Source of the DNA: Rhizobacter sp964253025
GTDB taxonomy: Bacteria > Pseudomonadota > Gammaproteobacteria > Burkholderiales > Burkholderiaceae_C
Assembly (NCBI RefSeq): GCF_964253025.1
Contig: NZ_CAXUQC020000001.1
Location: 2,790,001 to 2,854,000 of the forward strand
Direction of reading: 5' to 3'
Length of the DNA: 64,000 bases
Position numbers and translations under genes: made by a program. Within the stretch, counting starts at the first letter, position 1, and every line of letters starts with the position of its first letter. The notes below the pieces were generated by a model. It made no database searches and was not told the DNA's origin. It was given only the letters and a program-made list of their open reading frames with translations. Shown piece after piece: positions 59,148 through 64,000 of the stretch.

Positions 59148-60431
59148 ATGCCGGTTCCAGCCGCCGCCAGCGCCGCCGGCGCTGCCATCAGCCAACTCGC
59201 CACCCGCGTAGCGCAGTCGGAGACCGCTCGCGACATCGCCAAGACCGCGGCCACCAGCACCGCCGAGCGGCTCACCCAGAAGGCCCTGCAGGGACTTGAC
59301 AATGGCCGTCCGGCAGCGCGTACGAGCGACAGCGGCACCGGCCAGACCATGGCGCCGCGCAAGCACCTCGTCGTGCGCAATGCAGCACCGGAGTCACAGT
59401 CGCAGCCCGGTGACCTGCCGCCCCCGACGTACGAACAGTCCCAGACAGGCCGGCATGGTCGGTTGACCACCGATGCGGACCTGCCGCCCAGCTATGAGCA
59501 GGCCATGTCGGGGCGACTGGATGGCCCGCCGAACTTTCCGGCCGAACCGCCCACGTATTCGAACGCCACGACGGCGCGGCTCGACCGGCCGTTCGACATG
59601 CCCGCCCAGGTCCCGACCGCGGTGCACCAGCCGGCCGCGAAACCGCAGCCCCAGCACCTCAATCCCGATGCCCTGCCCTTCATGAAGGACGACGGAACGT
59701 GGGTCTCGGCGAACGACCCGTCGAACCCGGCCCATCACCGGCCTGCGCCGGCGGGACGCCAGGACGCGCCGCTCACCTCTGCGCGACTCGACCGCCCGTT
59801 CGACCAGCCCGCCGACATGCAGCAGTTTGCCCGCCCAGCGCGCCCCGGGCCGGCGCGCCCCCAGACGCTCAACCCGGATGCACTGCCGTTCATGAAGCCG
59901 GACGGCACCTGGGTCTCCGCCCATGACCCCGCGAACCCGGCGCATGCGCGCCCTCAGCCGAGGCCTCCCGTGCTGCCACCGCGCCAGGCGCTGCAGACGC
60001 CGGCGGCCGCCGCGGCACCCGCCTCGACGCCTGTGGCTGCGGCGCGGCCCCATGCGCTGGAGTCGCAACCCAAGCGCTCGTCCTTCCGCCAGGCGCTGCG
60101 CAGCTTCTTCGGTGGCTCCAAGGTGAGCGAAGTGAAGGCGCGCCCCGAGCCCAACACGATCGCCATGATCGGCGGCCGGTATAACGGCCAGCCGGTGGAG
60201 ATCCGCCTGTCGCGCCGGGACACCCGCGCATTCCAGCAGCAGCACGGCATCGCCAACCGCGACTTCGACGTGCTTCAGTACCTGGCCTGGGAGAAGTCGC
60301 GCCAGAACCCGATGCGCCCGGCCAATGTCCAGGTGCGGCTCGGCGGCTTCGACACCAACCTCACCACGCTCGACCTCAACGAGATCGAGTTCAACCAGTA
60401 CGATGCGAATCGGCGTGCCATCGCGGGATGA
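59148..60431 (+). CDS. Candidate type III effector with three PPxY motifs and tandem repeats
   Basis: 427 residues, no signal peptide. N-terminus Ala/Ser/Thr-rich helical (1-50). Three PPxY motifs follow: PPTY 92-95, PPSY 113-116 and PPTY 134-137, set in similar 'LPPxYEQ' contexts. Then two ~60-residue repeats beginning 'ARLDRPFD' and ending 'LNPDALPFMK-DGTWVSA-DP-NPAH', a Pro/Ala linker, and a C-terminal ~110-residue domain ('NTIAMIGGRYNGQPVEIRLSRRD'...'FDTNLTTLDLNEIEF'). PPxY binds WW domains of NEDD4-type ubiquitin ligases in eukaryotes. The perfect PIP box indicates co-expression with the T3SS. Not matched to a known effector. Confidence 0.78.
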   Translation: MPVPAAASAAGAAISQLATRVAQSETARDIAKTAATSTAERLTQKALQGLDNGRPAARTSDSGTGQTMAPRKHLVVRNAAPESQSQPGDLPPPTYEQSQTGRHGRLTTDADLPPSYEQAMSGRLDGPPNFPAEPPTYSNATTARLDRPFDMPAQVPTAVHQPAAKPQPQHLNPDALPFMKDDGTWVSANDPSNPAHHRPAPAGRQDAPLTSARLDRPFDQPADMQQFARPARPGPARPQTLNPDALPFMKPDGTWVSAHDPANPAHARPQPRPPVLPPRQALQTPAAAAAPASTPVAAARPHALESQPKRSSFRQALRSFFGGSKVSEVKARPEPNTIAMIGGRYNGQPVEIRLSRRDTRAFQQQHGIANRDFDVLQYLAWEKSRQNPMRPANVQVRLGGFDTNLTTLDLNEIEFNQYDANRRAIAG

Positions 60432-60463
60432 CCTGAGCCGGCCGGCCGCGGGCCCGGCCGTCG

Positions 60464-63046
60464 ATGGCACGTGTGTTGCAAGTCCGGCCCGCTCCGACCG
60501 CGCGCCCGTTCGTTTTTACCGTCCCCTGCGCCTATCCGGTCGGATGCCAGCGCCTGACCGTCCTGCACCTCTCCGACCGCTGTACCGTGCTCGTTGACCA
60601 GCGCCAACTGCTGGTCGATGGCGACCGCGTACGCGTCGGCTCCCGAGCCTTCGACATCCTGCTGACGCTGCTGTCCCGGCCCGGCGAGGTGGTGACAAGA
60701 AATGACATCATGGCGGCGGTCTGGCCGGGATATGTCGTCGATGACAACAATCTGGCGGTCCACATCAGCGCCTTGCGTCGGCTGCTCGGGCCCGGTGCGA
60801 TCTCCACGGTGCCCGGCAGCGGTTACCGGTTGACCCTTCCGGTGACCGCGGCGCAGAGCCTGTCGGCGCCGGGCGCGCCACCGGCGATGCCGCCCCTCGC
60901 GCTGGTGGGTCGGGACCTCGATCTGGAATCCCTTCGCGAGCTGGTGCACCACCGGCCACTCGTCAGCCTGGTGGGCGCCGCCGGCATCGGCAAGTCGGCG
61001 CTCGCCCTGCGGCTCGTACAGGAGCATCGGGACACCTTCCTCCACGGGGCGGCCTGGTGCGACCTCGATGCCGTCGTGGAACCGGCGTCCGTGGCCGGCT
61101 GCATCGCCCGGGCGCTGGCGCTGCGCCAGCCAGCAGGCGACCTGCCCGAGGCGATTGCGGAGGCCCTGCGTCCGCTTTCCCTGCTGCTCGTACTCGACGG
61201 GGTCGAACGGGTGGTCGACGAAGTGGCTCGCCTCGTGAGCCTGCTCATGCGCGCGGCCCCTGGGGTCCGTTTTCTCGTGACCAGCCAGTCGCCCCTTCGG
61301 CTCGACGACGAGCAGGTGCTGCGGCTGCAGCCCTTGTCGATCCCGGCCTCCACGGCCACGGCGGCGCAGGCGCTCGAACACGGCTCGGTGCAGCTGTTCG
61401 CGCGACGGGCCGCGCAGGGCGCCGAGGGGTTCGGCCTCACGGACGCCAACGTGGCCGACGTCATCACCATCTGCCGTCGCCTCGACGGCATCCCGCTGGC
61501 CATCGAACTCGCCGCCGCAAGGGCGCCCACACTGGGAACCGGTGCGCTGGCCGGCCTGCTCGACCATCGCTTCCGCCTGTTGCGCTCGTTCAACCGGTCC
61601 ATCTCGGCGCGGCACGCCACCTTGCGTTCGGCGCTGGAGTGGAGCCTCGGCATGCTTTCGCCCAACGAACGGGTGGTGTTCCGGCGTGCCGCCGTGTTCC
61701 AGCGCGGGTTCTCGAGCGACATGCTGGTCACGGTGGCCGCCACGGATGGACTTGGCGCGGAAGCCGTGCTCGCCGCATTGCGCTCGCTGGTCGACAAGTC
61801 CCTCGTGCACCTCGACGCCACGGGCACCGAGCGCTTTCGACTGCTCGAATCCACCCGCTCCCTCGCCCAGGAACACCTGCAGGAGGCCGGCGAGCTCGAC
61901 GCGATGCGGCAGCGACACGCCGGGGCGGTGGTCGCTCGCTTCGCCGCGGCGCTGGGTGACTTGCATCGGCCCGGGGTGCGACTCGACCACCTGAGGGCCG
62001 CACTCGAAGCGGACCTCGACAATGCCATGGCGGCGATGGCGTGGAGTCTCGCGCACGACGCCGTTGCCGCATGCTCGTTGATGCCCGCCCTGAGCTTCGC
62101 CGCGGCGGAGTCCCGCTTCCAGGAGATCCGCGCCCTGTGGGAGGCCACGGCGTTGCTGCTGCAGGACGAGCTCCCGGTGCCGGTGCGCGCCGCCTGGGAC
62201 CTGGGCCTGGCGCTGTTCTGGTGGAACCGCGACGTCGACGCCATGGATCGTTCGGCCACCCGCGCGGCCGCCCTCTTCGACGCGCTCGGCGATGCCAACG
62301 GCCACCATGCCGCCCTTGCTGCGCTGCTGGTCGTGGCAGCACGGCGGAGCGAAGGCGTGGAAGCCCGGCGCGCGAGGCTCGCCGACAGCATGCAACCCGG
62401 CCTGTCGCTCGAGTCCAGGCGCCACGCCGCATCGGCCCGCGCCATCGCCGCCGCGGTCGAGGGCAACGCCGAAGCCGCAACGACCTTCCTCACCGAGACG
62501 CTGGCCCTCGCCCATTTGATGGGCGACTCGCTGAACGTGGCCAACGCCCGCATCAACCTGCTCGATACCGCACTGGGCCAGGGTCGTGTCGATGAGGCGA
62601 TCTCGCAGGGCAAGGCCGTGGTGGCCCAGTTGAAGGAGGCACGCCGTCACGGGCTCCTCGGCGTGGCCCAGCTCAACCTGGCCGCGGCCCACGCCGTCAA
62701 GGGTGCGACGTGCGAGGCGTTGGCCCTCGCACGCGAAGCGTGGCCCCTCGCCGTGGCCGAAGGCCTTCAGCCCTACTGGGCGGACCACCTTGCGCTGGCC
62801 TGCGCGAAGGCGGGACGGCCCGCGGACGCCGCGCTGCTCCTGGGCTTCGGTGATGCGGGCTACGAGGCCTATCACACGGCTCGCGTGGCGAACGAGTTGG
62901 CTGCGACGCGTCAGGCAGAAGCGCTGGCGAGGCCAGCGCTGGGGAGTGATCGCTTCGACGCCACCCGCGCCCGAGGTCGAAGCCTTCAGGCCGATGACGT
63001 GCGCCGCCTGCTGGTGGTCAGCGCGCCGGATTCACCGGTGGCTTGA
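60464..63046 (+). CDS. Winged-helix regulator with STAND-like ATPase and TPR-like domains
   Basis: 860 residues from ATG 60464; a GTG at 60587 is possible. OmpR-type DNA-binding domain ('IMAAVWPGYVVDDNNLAVHISALRRLLGPGAI', 'GSGYRLTL'), P-loop ATPase with Walker A 'GAAGIGKSAL' and Walker B 'LLLVLDGVE', 'LDGIPLAIELAAAR', then a helical TPR-like region to the end. Longer paralog of the protein at 29086-30501. A sigma54-type promoter sequence overlaps the ATG. Together the two genes bracket the T3SS locus and may regulate it; no direct evidence. Confidence 0.8.
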   Translation: MARVLQVRPAPTARPFVFTVPCAYPVGCQRLTVLHLSDRCTVLVDQRQLLVDGDRVRVGSRAFDILLTLLSRPGEVVTRNDIMAAVWPGYVVDDNNLAVHISALRRLLGPGAISTVPGSGYRLTLPVTAAQSLSAPGAPPAMPPLALVGRDLDLESLRELVHHRPLVSLVGAAGIGKSALALRLVQEHRDTFLHGAAWCDLDAVVEPASVAGCIARALALRQPAGDLPEAIAEALRPLSLLLVLDGVERVVDEVARLVSLLMRAAPGVRFLVTSQSPLRLDDEQVLRLQPLSIPASTATAAQALEHGSVQLFARRAAQGAEGFGLTDANVADVITICRRLDGIPLAIELAAARAPTLGTGALAGLLDHRFRLLRSFNRSISARHATLRSALEWSLGMLSPNERVVFRRAAVFQRGFSSDMLVTVAATDGLGAEAVLAALRSLVDKSLVHLDATGTERFRLLESTRSLAQEHLQEAGELDAMRQRHAGAVVARFAAALGDLHRPGVRLDHLRAALEADLDNAMAAMAWSLAHDAVAACSLMPALSFAAAESRFQEIRALWEATALLLQDELPVPVRAAWDLGLALFWWNRDVDAMDRSATRAAALFDALGDANGHHAALAALLVVAARRSEGVEARRARLADSMQPGLSLESRRHAASARAIAAAVEGNAEAATTFLTETLALAHLMGDSLNVANARINLLDTALGQGRVDEAISQGKAVVAQLKEARRHGLLGVAQLNLAAAHAVKGATCEALALAREAWPLAVAEGLQPYWADHLALACAKAGRPADAALLLGFGDAGYEAYHTARVANELAATRQAEALARPALGSDRFDATRARGRSLQADDVRRLLVVSAPDSPVA
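60465..60480 (+). promoter_or_regulatory. Sigma54 consensus-like element overlapping a start codon
   Basis: TGGCACGTGTGTTGCA matches TGGCAC-N5-TTGCA exactly. Transcription would start near 60491, past the ATG at 60464, so either the true start is downstream (GTG 60587) or the match is coincidental. Confidence 0.4.
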
Positions 63047-63269
63047 GGTCCGGGGGGCGGCTCGGTGCAGCGGGTGCCAGCGCCAACTCTTCCTGCCAGT
63101 CCGGACGGGCTCGACCCAGCACCACCCGCAGCGCCTGGGCGGAAGACGCACGCAGTTCCGCTGCTGCCCCCAGGGATGGCGGCATGTCGTCGAGCCCGTC
63201 CGACGGCCAGCCCGACAGTCCGGCGTCGCCGGCGAACAGGTCCCGCTGGAAGAGGGGCGAAAAACTCAT
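63018..63269 (-). CDS. Small hypothetical protein divergent from the harpin-like gene
   Basis: 83 residues; AGGAG precedes the ATG at 63269. Begins 'MSFSPLFQRDLFAGDAGL', Pro-rich C-terminus, no membrane segment, not recognised. Upstream lies a 21-base direct repeat T[A/G]AATCGT (63325 and 63346). No HrpB box in its orientation was found. It converges with the ATPase-type regulator. Confidence 0.55.
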   Translation of the reverse strand: MSFSPLFQRDLFAGDAGLSGWPSDGLDDMPPSLGAAAELRASSAQALRVVLGRARPDWQEELALAPAAPSRPPDLKPPVNPAR

Positions 63270-63628
63270 CGTCGACTCCTGGAATTGTTGTGACTGCTGA
63301 GCAACGAGTGTCCGCACATCGCGCTAAATCGTCCTCAAAGCGGGATGAATCGTTCTGAAGATCTGCGTCGAATTGCAAGATCGGCCCGTCCTGCGGGCGC
63401 AGATTCCTGTGCCGAATGACGCACCCATGGTCCGCACTTCGGACCGCGCAACGCGGCTTCGTGATCGGGACGTCCGGTCCGGGGCCCCGCCCCTACCGTC
63501 CCAACATCGCGACTGACCGCAAGGCGGCATGGAGGGCCCGCTCGCCGGGCTGGTCCGCGTCGGCTTCGGCCGTCGTCGATCCGCACCGGCGCGACCGGCG
63601 TTCCCCTCCAACCACCGAAGGACCTTCC
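63270..63628. other. Divergent intergenic region
   Basis: 359 bases without a gene between the small protein and the harpin-like gene. Holds the HrpB box at 63438 for the plus strand and, nearer the small gene, the T[A/G]AATCGT repeats whose core also occurs in front of hrpB (46144-46152). Confidence 0.6.
63438..63499 (+). promoter_or_regulatory. HrpB/HrpX-type promoter of the right-edge harpin-like gene
   Basis: TTCG (63438-63441)-N16-TTCG (63458-63461), 32 bases, then TACCGT (63494-63499). Gives a leader of about 120 bases. Confidence 0.85.
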
Positions 63629-64000
63629 ATGAACACGACCGTCTCGCGGCATCCGCCATCGGCCCAGTTCGCAGCGCACGGCGCCGCGATGCAGGGTTGC
63701 ACGCGGCAGCCCGCCTCGCAACGCAACCCCGCCATGCCGTCTCCCCTGGCGGCCGCCATCTGGGGCGCGGCCATGATGATGCTCAAGTCGCAGCTGCAAG
63801 GCGCCCAGGGCGCCCAGGGGGCTGGCGCCGGCTGCGGTGCGGCCGGCGGCGCCCTCGACAAGCCGACGGCCTCGCCCGCGCTTGAGAATGTGAATGACAA
63901 GCCGGCGGCCCGGCCCCAACAGGGCGAGCTCGATTTCGCCAAGTTCGTCGAACTCGTGCGCCAGCTTTGCAACTCGGCCTTCAGCGCGGGCTCGGGCATC
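63629..64000 (+). CDS. Harpin-like or translocated protein, truncated by the window edge
   Basis: First 124 residues of a gene continuing past the window. AAGGA lies before the ATG. Contains a Met-rich amphipathic stretch ('AAAIWGAAMMMLKSQLQGAQ'), a Gly/Ala/Gln run 'GAQGAQGAGAGCGAAGG', and 'LDFAKFVELVRQLCNSAFSAGSG', features shared with the harpin-like protein at 52426-52878. HrpB-type promoter upstream. Could also be the N-terminus of a harpin-enzyme fusion. Confidence 0.6.
   Translation, partial: MNTTVSRHPPSAQFAAHGAAMQGCTRQPASQRNPAMPSPLAAAIWGAAMMMLKSQLQGAQGAQGAGAGCGAAGGALDKPTASPALENVNDKPAARPQQGELDFAKFVELVRQLCNSAFSAGSGI

Noticed and set aside
60275..62875. Long antisense frame opposite the 860-residue regulator
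   Set aside because: Same high-GC artefact; the plus strand encodes recognisable DNA-binding and ATPase motifs.
1..64000. CRISPR arrays, insertion sequences, phage attachment sites, tRNA-flanked island ends
   Set aside because: No regularly spaced repeats, transposase or integrase motifs, or tRNA genes were seen on either strand.

Overview
The window is uniformly GC-rich and reads like a Burkholderiales chromosome, probably from the Rubrivivax/Roseateles/Rhizobacter/Comamonadaceae side. That placement is inferred from GC content, codon use and an Hrp2-type secretion system with a HrpB/HrpX-like AraC activator; no rRNA or other taxonomic marker is present. No tRNA, rRNA, CRISPR array, insertion sequence or attachment site was found.

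Layout. 1-11150 is housekeeping and efflux: a BI-1/YccA membrane protein, an ExoD-like protein, a MocR-type regulator divergent from a small DUF2917-type protein, a tripartite EmrAB/NodT-type drug efflux operon with its MarR repressor and two copies of a TGCCTAGGCA palindrome, a half-size/dimeric ABC exporter and an OmpA-type lipoprotein. 11194-12638 is a divergent pair of type III genes (harpin/transglycosylase hybrid and a TPR chaperone-like protein). 12759-14762 holds a hypothetical lipoprotein, a candidate small RNA and thyA. 14774-22785 is a polar amino acid uptake and catabolism cluster (ABC transporter, amidase, ornithine-cyclodeaminase-family enzyme, D-amino acid dehydrogenase) with a GlxA-like regulator.

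22810-64000 is the type III secretion (T3SS) locus: a three-gene candidate effector operon including an alanine-racemase-fold protein; a regulatory block (winged-helix/ATPase regulator, HrpG-like response regulator, sigma54-type response regulator with a TPR histidine kinase); an operon sctU-V-P-Q-R-S-hpaA-hpaB; a degenerate TPR kinase; a periplasmic lytic transglycosylase; the HrpB/HrpX-like activator; a second long operon from sctC through sctD, HrpD6-like, TPR chaperone, twin pilins, harpin-like, hrpB1, sctI-J-K-L-N-O-T; then a methyltransferase, a PPxY-repeat candidate effector, a second winged-helix/ATPase regulator, a small protein and a truncated harpin-like gene at the right edge.

The parts fit one regulon. 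Eight promoters carry the hrpII/PIP-type element TTCG-N16-TTCG (seven exact, one with one mismatch), each followed after exactly 32 bases by a YANNNT-like -10 (one has G for Y). They lie in front of sctC, sctU, the effector operon, the methyltransferase, the PPxY protein, both harpin-like genes and the orphan TPR gene. The HrpB/HrpX-like protein encoded at 44587-46071 is the natural activator. The most novel contents are the racemase-fold candidate effector, the protein with three PPxY motifs, the nearly identical twin pilins, and a set of regulators with altered catalytic or contact residues.
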